From the NCBI RefSeq assembly GCF_963676685.1, contig NC_092345.1, positions 85,997,592 through 86,061,591 on the forward strand: 64,000 nucleotides of DNA, written 5' to 3'. This stretch comes from Mytilus edulis (lineage: Eukaryota; Mollusca; Bivalvia; Mytilida; Mytilidae). A program made the position numbers and the translations under genes. Of this stretch, positions 33,101-57,600 are shown piece after piece; positions within the stretch are counted from its first letter, which is position 1, and the number at the start of each line of letters is the position of its first letter. Below the pieces are notes generated by a model that saw only the letters and a list, made by a program, of their open reading frames with translations, had not been told where the DNA came from and searched no databases.

Positions 33101-33260
33101 AAAGTTAGAAACCATCCAAGTCGTCTACCCTCCAAAACATAAATCTTTACACAAATAAAAATTCTTTTTTCATTTTTCACCAACTTGAACATACTACTAT
33201 TTTACCTTTCAGGTAGACAAAATTTTAGTAGACTGCTGATTTACTGTCAGGTAAAACTCA
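30130..33260. repeat. Degenerate tandem-unit repeat, interrupted by repeat D
   Basis: The phrases accaaatatagttgac, accatgaaaatgagg and gaggtaaaggtcacatgagc recur many times with heavy divergence between 30,130-30,345 and 31,080-33,260. This suggests an old array of roughly 150-200-bp units. A fragment related to family M lies at 31,700-32,135. No exon is supported. Confidence 0.5.
30346..31010 (+). repeat. Repeat D copy 1 (pearl-like, tandem core)
   Basis: It starts with the near palindrome gggttccgtggaaccc. Several units follow, each containing agcttctgtccaagtttggt and ccaggatagttta-like words. It ends in ggacgccgccaacggaatgt, then gactacagtcgaaggctcga. The same start, core and end are present at 38,756-39,510. 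Confidence 0.75.
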
Positions 33261-33730
33261 CAGTTGCTACTATGAACTCAGACGGTATGTAATTATGGCA
33301 ATAGCTCTTAGAAGCACATTACCTATGCATATCTTATGTCAAACTTTTCAAACCTGAACATTTAACCAATAATTTGTACAACTTGTATTGGGTTTAAAAT
33401 ATGAAGGCAAAAATATAAAATATGAAAATACTTGTTTTCTTCAATTTTGATGAAAATACTCTCTTGCATTTAAGCCAGATTATTACATAATCAATGATAT
33501 CCTGATGACAGTCTGGTCAGGTATTCTGTCCATCTCTTTAAAAAACCTAATATTACTAGAAAACTGATGGATATAAAATATAACTCATCGAACAGAGATT
33601 TGTTTTTAAATATCAAAGATTTCAAACATCTTACAAACAATTTTAAGACAAATTCACATACAGTATAATAGATTAATTATCAAATAATATTGTGACAAGT
33701 TCTTAATATATTATGATGGAAACCTTGCTG

Positions 33731-33862
33731 TTGAATCATCATTACAATTATAATATTAACAGTTGAATCATCATTATAATCATAATATTAACAGTTGAAT
33801 CATCATTATAATTATAATATTAACAGTACTAGTTGAATCGTCATTATAATTGTAATACATAT
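33731..33862. repeat. 32-bp tandem repeat, about four units
   Basis: The unit gttgaatcatcattataatt then ataatattaaca repeats with minor changes. The last unit is preceded by gtacta and decays after gttgaatcg. Confidence 0.9.
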
Positions 33863-36800
33863 GTATTAACAATAAACGATAAAGTATGACTATTGCTCAA
33901 TCATGATACTTCTGATATTAGTAATTGAACAAAGAAAGTTGGTGAGCAGTTGATTTAATTAAAAAAAGAAAAAAATTGACTACATGAAGGTTGATATAAA
34001 ATCTTCGAATGCTGAATATAAAATTTCTGACATAGTCATTATGACCAATATGGGTAATAATTTATAAGTATTCAGTTAACTAGAAATTAATGAGCATTGA
34101 ATGTGAAAATGCATTCCTTTTAAGAACAATGTGCTGAAGTTTCATGGAATGGAAGGATATGAATAGGCTGATTCTTTTTGCAATCCCTTTGTTCAATTGT
34201 AAATAATTTAAACAATCTAATCTTTAAATTGATAAATATGGACGACAGACAAACAAAGGTAAAGTTATATCTCATTCCTATAAAGACGAGTTAAAAGGAA
34301 TCATGACAAAATCAGTTTTCAAATCAGAATTCTTTGCATACATTATTAATAGTTCATTGTCTATTCCCTATAAATATCTTGCTGATACTAGCAAACTTTA
34401 ATTGCAAGAATATTTCATTGGCTATTTGTGTCTTTAAATCATTTTAAAACCATCAGTGTCCAACACATTGTGGTAAACAAATGGCAATAGCACTTAAAAC
34501 AAGTCAGATCACAGACATTTCATGGTGGGTTAGGTGAGATTCATTTCATTTATCATCCCTCAAATTCTATCCACTGATCCAGACGCCTGAAATAAACAAA
34601 ATAAAGTAATAAGTAAAGAAGAATGTGTAGTATTTTCTATTAAGTAAATCTTATGAAAATTATTCTACATCACAAAAACTTAAATCTCGTTCTTTAAAAT
34701 ATATATTTTGTTAAATTTTGCATTGGGTTATGTGAGAATCAATTGAAAAATATCAATATTATGACATCCTTTCATCATGACTGGATTTTCATTTAACTTG
34801 TTATTTTTAATCCCAGACATATCCTCTTGTTCAATATGAAATAAATATGTCCTTTATCACTACTAAATATTTAGGTTTCTTTTGTAAAGTATTAAAAAGA
34901 TTCTATTTTTTTTCCTACTTTCAATAAACTTTTGCACAAAAGAAAAATAAATCAATACAGAAGTATTCACTATCCACCCTTAATCTATTTATAGCATGCA
35001 TCTCTAAAACTGTTAAGTAGGATTTCCAAAAAAATAATTATTCCCTACAAAAAGACATAGAACCATGAACCCATTTCAGTGCAAATACAAATAAACATGA
35101 CATAAAAAATACAACAACATTATAGCACAAAGACATTTACCACATCCCAGAAGCTTTAAAACCAATGTTTTTCAAGGTAATACATCTAATACTTATTCTG
35201 AAATTTCTGAAGTTTTGAAAGAAATTTCACCGTCACCTATAAACTTCAACCAAAACAACAACTCATATTTTAACTTGACTAGATATACATGAATGGTATC
35301 TGTATAGATTCTACATAAAAAAAATTTGGAAGAGATTTAATTCTCAAGAACTTAAATCCTATGAAAATTGTAAAACAGCATTCATTTTTAAAATGTGACT
35401 GTATTAGCATTATGAAACGATGTGTCAATGGTAAAATTCTTGATATTCAGTCTGAACTCGGATCATTTTTACTGATAATCTTAAAAATGTTTAAAAAAAC
35501 AGCACAACTGTATGAATCAATTTTGCAACTTTAGTTCATGTTGACTTTTATTGTGAAGCAGTCAAAAACATATTTCAAAATAATTCAAGTACAGAAAGTG
35601 CTTGTAAACTATAAATCTAAACTGAAGAAGAAACCACAAACAAACAAAATGTCTCATTCATAAAAATAAATTGATTTTGTATCCACATTGAGCATGCATA
35701 ATGTGTTTACATGGACTAACAGTGCAAAGCAGCATAATGACTTTGTGTACCCCTTTAGAAAGCAGTTGTACCAATATCTAGTTATTTGTATTATAATAAT
35801 ATAAATTCCTTTTCTGAAGAACAAGGGCTCTTTTAATAGACATCAACTTTAATTTTTATTTAAAAAAAAAAAACACTTTTGTTTACTTTTATTTATTATA
35901 ATACATATTGCTAGATCTTAAGAAAGCTGGCAAAGATATATTTACATTACGTTTCATTTATCACTTCTTTGTAGGCTAAGAAAATAAAACATTAATCTTT
36001 TTATCTTCTATAAATTGTAAAATTTCAGATGAACGAGAGCATCAATTTTAACTACAACAGTCCTATTCAAACTAAGCAAGGTCAATTCATAACTTCCTTC
36101 TATTCTACAAATAGGACAAGTGAGAATCATGCTGTTTTTAACAATTTTAAAAACAAAATCTCAACTAGGAAACTATTTATTTCAGGCGACTAGAAAAAAA
36201 CATTTGTAACAGTTTTTGTAACACAATTAAAGAAGTGTTGACAACATTTTCTAAGTGTAGTAAGTTTGAGAAAACTACTTGTCCTTAGTGTATGTTTATA
36301 CTGTGATATATTTCCTGTTATGGTGGCAATGTTGGATAATTAATCGACATGACATAATTTGCAACTAATATATATTAATTCACAAAAAGTCAAAGTTGGT
36401 TGATTGTTTCATTGATAAACAACTTTGTTACGTAAAATGATAATGCAATATGAAGATGCATATATAAAAATTGTCATCTAAGGACATAAACTTCAATGAA
36501 CCAGTCAATTAACAGATTTGATACATTCTATCTATAGCCAAGGCAAAAATGTTGGTTGTTCACATTGAACTGTTGTTGTCCTTATGACCTAAACTACCTT
36601 CCCATTGATAAAAATCAATGTTCATAAGAAGTTAACATTAGGTTTTCATTACATGCATTTGATAGTCAATGTATGCTTTGTTCTGGCTAGTACATAAATC
36701 CAGACATTCAGAATATGAATTTTATTATAAATATTTACAAAGAAACATCTATTCAATAATGAATATATATAATTATGATACTATTATGAATAAGGCCATA

Positions 36801-37290
36801 CACAGATTTATTGTTTTAAAGAGATAAATAATGCTCTATCATTAAAAAAAACCCATTAAAATAAAAGTAGCTGTATAAAGTCTAATATAAAATCAAAGCA
36901 ACCATCGTACAGATATCTCAATAATAAAGTCTTCCATCGTTGATTGGACACACTCAAAAACAGAGACATTAACTAAAAATCTTTTCAAAAACTTTCAGGA
37001 GCATCAGGACTAAGAATATTATTTTTAGACTCAATATTGAATTATTTGTTTCCTTTATTCCTAATGAAATCAAGAATATTTATAAACTTTCCATCTGAAA
37101 CAAATAATTCTGTTAAGTTTACATGTGTAACTGGTATACAGATGAAAAGAAATTTAAGGTGAAAAGAATGATCATTACATGAAACTTATTTTTAAACAGG
37201 TTAACCCATTTACAGTTTGGTGTGAACTCGTCCTCATATAATCAAGAAATATACGAGTGAATTTCAAATACAATTTGTATCACAAGAATA
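33863..37290. other. AT-rich interval downstream of gamma-tubulin
   Basis: It holds either the gamma-tubulin 3' flank or, if the alternative last exon at 34,560-34,586 is used, its final intron. I see no repeat family that I can name and no other exon between 34,600 and 37,290. Confidence 0.4.
34560..34586 (-). CDS. TUBG1: Possible alternative last coding exon of gamma-tubulin
   Basis: A strong minus-strand acceptor (ttttgtttatttcag) precedes the frame ASGSVDRI and TGA. The last certain gamma-tubulin exon has an in-frame cag|gttagt donor just after WGTQQ, in phase 0, so the two can join without a frame change. The family's C-terminal tail is variable, so the protein sequence cannot decide between this end and the read-through VSKH end. 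Confidence 0.4.
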   Translation of the reverse strand, partial: ASGSVDRI

Positions 37291-37292
37291 GT

Positions 37293-50427
<13,135 letters not shown>

Positions 50428-50598
50428 TTTGATTGATTTTGTCTTTCAACATTTATCTTTTTCTGTTTTTGTTCAGAATTGAACCGAAAATGGCGGCAAT
50501 GTTGATGTTTTGAACTTCCGGTTAAACTAAATTTAGAGTCCGAGCTCGATTTGCAAATCCGATTGAAACTCTAAAAACCAAATCAGATATAAAGATCA
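50428..50598 (-). promoter_or_regulatory. Presumed 5' UTR and promoter region of gamma-tubulin
   Basis: Only about 170 bp separate the start codon from a GGCGGAT element at 50,599. I see no TATA box. The start site is probably here or beyond the repeats, but the sequence alone does not place it. Confidence 0.25.
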
Positions 50599-50753
50599 GT
50601 GGCGGATCCAGAACTTTTCCTAAAGGGGGGGGGGGGGGGGCGCTGACATACCTAAGGGGGGCTCCAGTCATGCTTCAATGATTCCCTATATAATCAACCA
50701 AATTTTTCCCACGAAAGGCCCCCCCAGCCCTCCCCCCCCCTGGATCCGCCTAT
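50599..50753. mobile_element. GGCGGAT element, copy 2
   Basis: It runs from ggcggatccagaac through a long G run and gggggctccagtcatgcttc to cctggatccgcc. Terminal inverted repeats are ggcggatccag and ctggatccgcc. Confidence 0.75.
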
Positions 50754-50754
50754 G

Positions 50755-51625
50755 AAGATAAGATAAGATAAGAAAAGAAAACTTTATTTTGATTCGGCAT
50801 AAGTACAAATAAGCAACACGAGCTCTAAGGAGCTTTTGACCGAATATAAAAACATAAATAACTGACAAAAACAGTGCATTTTGACATATAAAACAACCTG
50901 TAATACAAAGTTGAATCTCACATACATAGCATGCAATACACCTTATCGCTATTCCCGGCTGACCCGTCCGCTTGAACTTTTGACGTCAACAACAATCACT
51001 TTTCCATTGTGGCGTCAGACATTTTGTTTTATGACGTCAAAATTTTACGGGAACCTGTGTGATTTCCAGCAATGGCGGACAAATAGCGATAAGGTGTATA
51101 AAAATAAGCAACAAATTTTCGAATGAAGTAAAAACATGCTAGACCAGAGCAACCAAAAGCAACATAAATAATAAACAGCTCAAGAATTATCTGTAAGCAG
51201 AACAACGACATTTTAAACCGTTCGAGTCAACGGTACTGAACAAGACTTTTAAAATGTGAAAAACTATTTTCAGTCCTGAAATGATTTGGAAGGCTGTTCC
51301 ATAAAGTAGCAGCAGCAAATTTGAACGAATTTTTTTTTACCGTAACGGGTATTAACATACCTGACAGAATATTTAGATTTCAAAGTTTGACATTCACCAA
51401 ATTTTGTAAGCACACATGCAGGAGCTATATTGTTTATAATTTGAAAAGTTTCTAGAGCCAGTTCTTATCCGTCTGATCTATAGGGAGGGCACCTTAGCTT
51501 TTAGTAAGAGGTCCTCGTAGGAGCTGGTAAAATCCTCGTATACAAAACGGAGTGCTCTTTCCTGCACCTTTTCAAGTTTTTTCGGAATTTTTCTCAGTCC
51601 AAAAATGCCATGCCAAAGGGCAAAA
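50755..51625 (-). mobile_element. LINE retrotransposon, 3' end
   Basis: On the minus strand 51,600-51,480 reads LRKIPKKLEKVQERALRFVY, EDFTSSYEDLLLKAKVPSL and a stop. After frame breaks, FAAATLWNSLPNHFRTENSF and FKSLV follow, the classic C-terminal text of CR1/L2/jockey-type reverse transcriptase proteins. The 3' end has aataaagttttc followed by (TCTTA)n at 50,755-50,775. It is 5'-truncated and carries stops, so dead. A small MITE is nested at 50,939-51,099. Confidence 0.85.
50939..51099. mobile_element. MITE with 16-bp perfect termini nested in the LINE
   Basis: The termini caccttatcgctatt and aatagcgataaggtg are perfect inverted repeats flanked by TA on each side. Total length is about 160 bp. 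The interior has tgacgtcaa twice in opposite contexts and no coding capacity. Confidence 0.8.
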
Positions 51626-52459
51626 ATTAAAATTACTAAGAATATAAGTATGAAATATAGTTGATGAAGTGGTTAAATTAATATAATCATCCTGAAACCA
51701 GAAAAAAAATCTTTTCTAGGAACTATATAAAGCATAACTCACGAATAGTAGTAAATGTCAATACTATTAAAATCGAAATAGATCTTAACCTTAGTTTTAT
51801 GGTATATAACATTTTGTAGAAGTTTTAAAATATTTGGTCTAGTGGTATAATTTTATTGTTTTGTCACGAAAAAGCCCATGTCCGTAAAATAGGTAGGATC
51901 AATTTATCAAAAACAACAGATAAACAATTTGATATGTGAAGTGTTATCAATGGCATTCTGAATGAAAGAAACAAAAGATATGACAAATAAAGTTAAGAAG
52001 ATTTTGTGAGGGACAAAATAATCTTTATCAAATGCATCGACTAAAATCAAAAGATTGTATGTGCTGAAGTTGTACATGTTGTATATCTTTTTATTTTACC
52101 GTAAATTCCCTGTTATTTGTTTTAACTTATTGACTTTGGTTCATGTGGATGCAAGAGTGTAATTCGGACACAAAGGATTTTTATAGTGTTGTTTCTATTT
52201 TGTTAACCCTGGTATTTTAATTTTAATTTTTTTTCTGTATCGTGTGTATACTGCATACGGTGTGTACTGTCAACGACCAAGAGTTTTTTGTCGATGTCAA
52301 TGTAAAATTTGCTTTATACTATACCTTTTTGTTGGGGTCTTTGTTAGAATAATTTGTATATTTTTTTTTTTTTAATTATTTTGTCTGTTGTGTATAGTAT
52401 GTCTATGAAGTATGTTTTCACAGATACGGCCTCACCCTCTATGGATTTTACCAACCCTC

Positions 52460-53115
52460 TATGAATCCATAGGGTGTCAGTAGCAAACCATATAACTTAT
52501 AATGGACGTCATACTGAACTCCGAAATATATAAAAGAAATGATGTGATGTATAAGTACATAGCCACATCATTTGGATACCACCAAAACAAGTTTAAACAG
52601 TAAAAAATATTAATAAAAAGAAATAAAAGAATACTATGACACGTTATTAAGATGATAAACAACGTCAGTACCCAGAATATATACTCCAAGACCATCGTGT
52701 ATTATTTGTGAAGTTGATACGGAATTTTTATCAACAAGGTTTGGTACCTTCCGATGAACTTTTTTAGGAAAAAATGTACGAGACGTTCTTTCATATACTC
52801 CTGCTTCATCAACTTTCTGCCCAGACACTGGTGACGTTTCACAAAGTATGAGTAGTTGCTGCATGCTCTTGAATACCGAATACGTTGGGAAATGTATATC
52901 CCATATGCAGATGTAGTTGGTATATTGCTATTTAGATGAATGACATAATCAATCTCGACTCATTTGTCATAGATTCTGGTACTGAGATCGTGTCTGTCGA
53001 ATTCGAGGTATAAGTTTAGATATGAGGTAGAAGAAGCTGTGGTTGTTGTTTCTGTAATTTCTAGTTTTAGGGAATATATTGATGAAACCCAATCAGAAAA
53101 GTTTGCAAATGTTCG
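52460..53115 (-). mobile_element. Penelope-like retroelement RT fragment
   Basis: On the minus strand from about 53,080: SLKLEITETTTTASSTSYLN, LYLEFDRHDLSTRIYDK, then YGIYISQRIRYSRACS and KRHQCLGRKLMKQEYMKERL, ending KFIGRYQTLL near 52,690. It is the same C-terminal block as at 19,740-20,215 and 61,560-61,625. Frame breaks and a stop inside IYDK-VEID show decay. Confidence 0.7.
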
Positions 53116-53218
53116 ATTCCAAAGTATTGCTTTATATTTTCACCAGCATAGTAGTAAGCACGTTTGTGTTGTCATGAAATATTATTAATCGTTAATGTCC
53201 GATACATGTATTATAAAA

Positions 53219-53700
53219 AAGAAGATGTGGTATGATTGCCAATGAGACAACTATCCACAAAAGACCAAACTGACACAGACATTAACAACTATAGGTCACC
53301 GTACGTCCCTTCAACAATGAGCAAAGCACATACCGCATAGTCAGCTATAATAGTCCCCGATAAGACAATGTAAAACAATTTCAACGAGAAAACTAACGGC
53401 CTTATTTATGTAAAAAAATAACGAAAAACAAATATGTAACACATAAACAAACGATCGCCGCGATATAGCCTTTTAGTGCTAATGCGGCGTAAAGCAACCA
53501 ACAATCAATCAATCAATCATAAACAAACGCCAACCACTGAATGACAGGCTCCTGACTTGGGACAGGCACATACATAAATAATGTGGCGGGGTTAAACATG
53601 TTAGCGGGATCCCAACCCTCCCCTAACCTGGGACAGTGGTATAACAGTACAACATAAGAACGAACTATAAAAATCAGTTGAAAAAGGCTTAACTCATCAG
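53219..53700 (-). repeat. Family B long copy, reversed, with a nested insertion
   Basis: It begins agatgtggtatgattgccaa and passes gacattaacaactataggtc and cttgggacaggcacatacat to gcttaactcatcagatgg. Part of its text also encodes the apparent 72-codon frame at 53,513-53,731, which is not a gene. Confidence 0.75.
53454..53518. mobile_element. 65-bp insertion with (aatc)n tail and 11-bp target duplication
   Basis: The direct repeat ataaacaaacg occurs at 53,443-53,453 and 53,519-53,529. Between them lies atcgccgcgatatagcctt, then gtgctaatgcggcgtaaagc, then a run of aatc repeats. Tail plus duplication are the marks of a very short 5'-truncated retrotransposition. Confidence 0.75.
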
Positions 53701-53754
53701 ATGGACAAAAATAAGTGGATTGTTCATTCAATGTTGATTTTGTAAATTAAACTT

Positions 53755-54045
53755 TTGCAGTATTTGACACAATCTTCCCAATCATTTTTGGGGTATTTGT
53801 TGTACTATAACTTCGAATTTGATCTGGCCTTCAGACTGTTTTTAAATGAATTCCACTGGTGAGTCTCATGTAGACATACCGTACCGATTATAAACCAGGT
53901 ATTTTTTAGTTTTTAAAACTGCTGAGTCGATACCGTTTTTACTGGTGGACGTTTCGTTCCCGATGATATCACCAGCGCAGAAGTCAAAACTTTTGGGTTG
54001 ATATGATTGATAGCTCATTTACTGTTAATTTAATGTTTTAGAAAT
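53755..54045 (-). repeat. Family A, reversed copy
   Basis: Reversed landmarks: gctgagtcgatacc, gatgatatcaccagcgcag, gagtctcatgtagac and aaaccaggta. It is more diverged than the plus-strand copies. Confidence 0.6.
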
Positions 54046-54149
54046 GTTGAATAATTCGCACTTAAGATTTTTTACAGCAGACAAAAACAGTCTTACCTGT
54101 TTATAGCGAAAATGTCGATTTTCATGTTCTTCAATTTTGTATAGGATTT

Positions 54150-54465
54150 GGCTTTCAACTGTTTGAATTGAGCGCCACCGACGAATTACACGAGAGCGAA
54201 ATAAGTGTCTGGTGTTCCGAATTATATATCTTTATCGAGTCCTTACATCTCTTGTACCTAGTCAAGGACATGGCAGCTAGTTGTTATATAATAGTTCGTT
54301 TCTATGTATGTTGCATTGTCGTTTGTTTTTGGTTGCACTTCAGTGTTTTTTGTTGTTTCGTTTGATGTGTTTCCAGCGGTTTAAGTTTGTAACCCTGAAT
54401 TTGTTTTCCCTCAACCGAATTTTGACTTTGAACAGCGGTATACTACTGTTGCCTTTATTAAAGTC
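54150..54465 (+). repeat. Family M copy just downstream of the peroxidase gene
   Basis: It contains gtcaaggacatggcagctag, agttcgtttctatgtatgtt and the end gaacagcggtatactactgt then tgcctttatt. Confidence 0.65.
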
Positions 54466-54543
54466 AGAATGACGAAACAGTTGATAACTACAAGTTTATT
54501 TCTCTCTTACATTACATATAAAAACTTTATTTGTTTATAAACA

Positions 54544-54613
54544 CTATTGCGACATTTCTTTCCACAAATCTAGATTGAGGCTAGGGAAATTTCTGCAAGG
54601 TATTTTCTTGTTA
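54544..54613 (-). CDS. Peroxidase terminal exon
   Basis: Acceptor tttctttttag, one base of a split Ser codon, then [22 protein letters not shown] and TAG. This is the usual C-terminal cysteine and Leu-x-x-Trp ending of the peroxidase fold. AATAAA occurs on this strand at 54,532-54,527 and 54,501-54,496. Confidence 0.92.
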
Positions 54614-57600
54614 CTAAAAAGAAAGATAAACATATATATGTTAAAATTAATCTTTCATAAAACATCTGATTAGTTTATGAATTAAATAAATAATAATAAT
54701 ACTAGTAAATAAAATAATAATAAAAATACATTTTTTTTTATAGTTATTATAACTTTACATTGTCTGCAATGGAATAAAAAAGAAATTGATTAAAAATTAG
54801 AGAAATAAAGCTGATTCAAATAGAACGTTTGTCTACATGAGGATGGCTTACCTGTACAATGCATCCGTCTGGTTAATATAAACAAAAACTTACTGAAGAT
54901 AATGTAAGTTTTCATTTCGTCTATTTCGATCGTATTTTACAAATTATACTTCATTATCAGTAAACAGTTTTACAAAAATATGCTGGTTTATTTTAACAAA
55001 TTATCATCATCAAAAAGCTGGTGGCACAACTATATTTATACCTTCCCTTCTATTAAACACATCATCAATTCAGCCAGGAATATTAAAAGTATCTCTGTTT
55101 TAGTTTATGGATTTTTGATATGTGATGCACATTTAGAAACATTTCGTATCAGTACGTATGAACTCAAGGTTTGTATGATTCAGTTTTATCATTGGCGATA
55201 GCGATTCTCTATTTTGCTTTAACTTGCTAGGTGTTTTTATAGACATTTTAAATATCAAAATCCAAGCAAACCGGGTTTAATGTTTATCAATAAAAGCGTG
55301 ACTTTCAGACCTAAACAAATGGAAAATCAACTTGTCTAAAATTTTATTTCAAGAGTTATTTTGAATACCTCTATTATAGACCTGTTTATAAACAAAAAGT
55401 GCAATCTTTTAAAATACTCTTTAAAATGATATTACACAGTGTAGATACTATTCTGTACGCTATCCGAAAGTCGCGATTTTTGAAGCGAGAACTTTTTGGA
55501 TCACATTTTAAATTTGATGGGTATACTGAATTAAACGGTAAGTTGATCATCTGTACATTGCTTAATTATTAATTCAGCCAACATCAATATTCTCAAATGG
55601 TTTAGAATTAAATTCCGCACATTCATTATTCGTATCTTTGCCTTAATCAAGAGATTTTCAACTGCATCACTAAGAAAAATCAGTCGGCGAACCTAAAACC
55701 AATCTTTTTACCCTCTTAGTGTACAAATTAACGTAAAAACCAGACTTAATTAACTAAATGAAGTATATTTCAAGTGGTGGTAAGAGTTTCAACCAGATCT
55801 TTGAAGCCAGAAATAAGAAAATTACGCTTGTTTGAATTTCTCACTTTACGATCAGTCTCGCTTGTATATTTTAAAACTGTATGGTCAGTCTTAATGTCAC
55901 TGTATTCTAGTGGTGATTCCAAAGTTATTTACGATACATTAGAAGGTGGAATTTTTCTACATAACACAAATATATTTCAATACATTCACATCCTGAAAAC
56001 TTATGAAACATTATTTAGCTTAATAGGGTGTACTCGACTTACTACATTAAGTATAAGGATGTTTAAATGTTGCTAAAATAAGAGGAAGGTTTGATGTATA
56101 CTAAATAAAATTGAGAATGGAAATGGGGAATGTGCCAAAGAGACAACAACCCGACCATAGAAAAAAAAACAACAGCAGAAGGTCACCAACATATATAGTA
56201 TATAAGTTTCAGAAATGTCCTCCGTTATACTTAAAATTGTACAAACACACAGATTTAGTTGTTATATAAAAATGCATGTATTTACACACATTCGAGGCCG
56301 TACTGTAGCCTATAATTGATCACAGTTCCTTCACTTTGTTTAAGATGTAGAGCTGTCTCTTTGAAACTCAATTGTACACCACTTTGTTAAGCGGGGGTTA
56401 TAGTGATAAAGAAGTCCGTCTTTCCGTTCGTGCGTTGGGCCGGTACAATATGTTTCGCCGGTTTTGTAAGCGCATCTCCTCATAAACCACTTTATATACA
56501 TTGGGGGTTCCGGCCATTTTTAAATGGAGAGGGGGTCCAATCCAGGAGAAAAGGGGATTTCAAATATATGTTCCCATACAAATGCATTGATAGTTAAAAA
56601 GGGTTTCAAACTGCCGGATCCCCTTTTTTTGAATCCGTCACTGATATAAATATTAATTAATCTTATTCGGATTCCTTATCATAACTGATAATGACTGTAT
56701 TGTGCACAGTCTATTTCGATTTTTAGTAAAAAATCTTTTATGGGGCTACTTTATATAAGATACGGACTTGAACATTGCATTATATGGGGGCACCCATCAG
56801 GTATTTCCAACACCTCCTAAACCAATAATTAAAATTTTCTGAAATTACTCCATTTTTACTCGATTAATGCATTATGGACCTTCTATTTCTGTAAACTTAC
56901 CAAAATTCTATCATCCTTTTTTTGTTATTTTAAAAGAGACAAGCTTGATTTATGTTATCATCAATTGGTCAATGGTGGACGGTGTAAATAATGTTTAAAA
57001 ATGTAATAGCTATAAACAGATAACTGTAACTATACACTATAAGTTCACAAGCGAATCATGTATTACTTTTAGGCATTTGATTTTAAATAAGACTGATTGA
57101 ACAAAAATACAATTATTTTGCCATCTAAAAAATTCATCAGAAATATATTTGTATTGTCTGATGAAAGTAATTACACGTTATAGTTCCCTGGATAGTTCAT
57201 AATATCACATATCGAGTATATACCTTCAAATTGCTGTTGTTTTTTCTTCAAAATCACGACTGGTCATACAGTAAAAAAATCTGAAATCGCTTCTAGAAAT
57301 TACAGTCAGTTCTAGACTGATCGTACAGTTATTTATTTTGGGATCCTCAAGGAAAACATATTTTTTATGGAAAATACGAATATTCTGCTTAAATACGAAA
57401 AGTATATTGAAACAGTATATATTTAACTGTAAACTGATGCAAATATTTGCAATAAAAGATTATTTGCTTTGTACTACGAGAGCAAAATTGTCCATCGATT
57501 TCACTTTTTTTTCTACCAAGTTGATGTGATGCACAGGTATATTTTATATTCTAATGCATGTTTTTGTTACAGTAACTCATATTTATGATGCTATATATAC

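Noticed and set aside
54841-54870. Possible 17-bp micro-exon of the peroxidase gene (acggatgcattgtacag)
   Set aside because: It has AG and GT borders, but its length breaks the phase. Direct splicing 58541 to 54613 gives the correct conserved C-terminus.
55774-56076. 100-codon plus-strand frame in the peroxidase intron
   Set aside because: It starts at a non-ATG codon, has no recognisable motif and lies among duplicated intron sequence.
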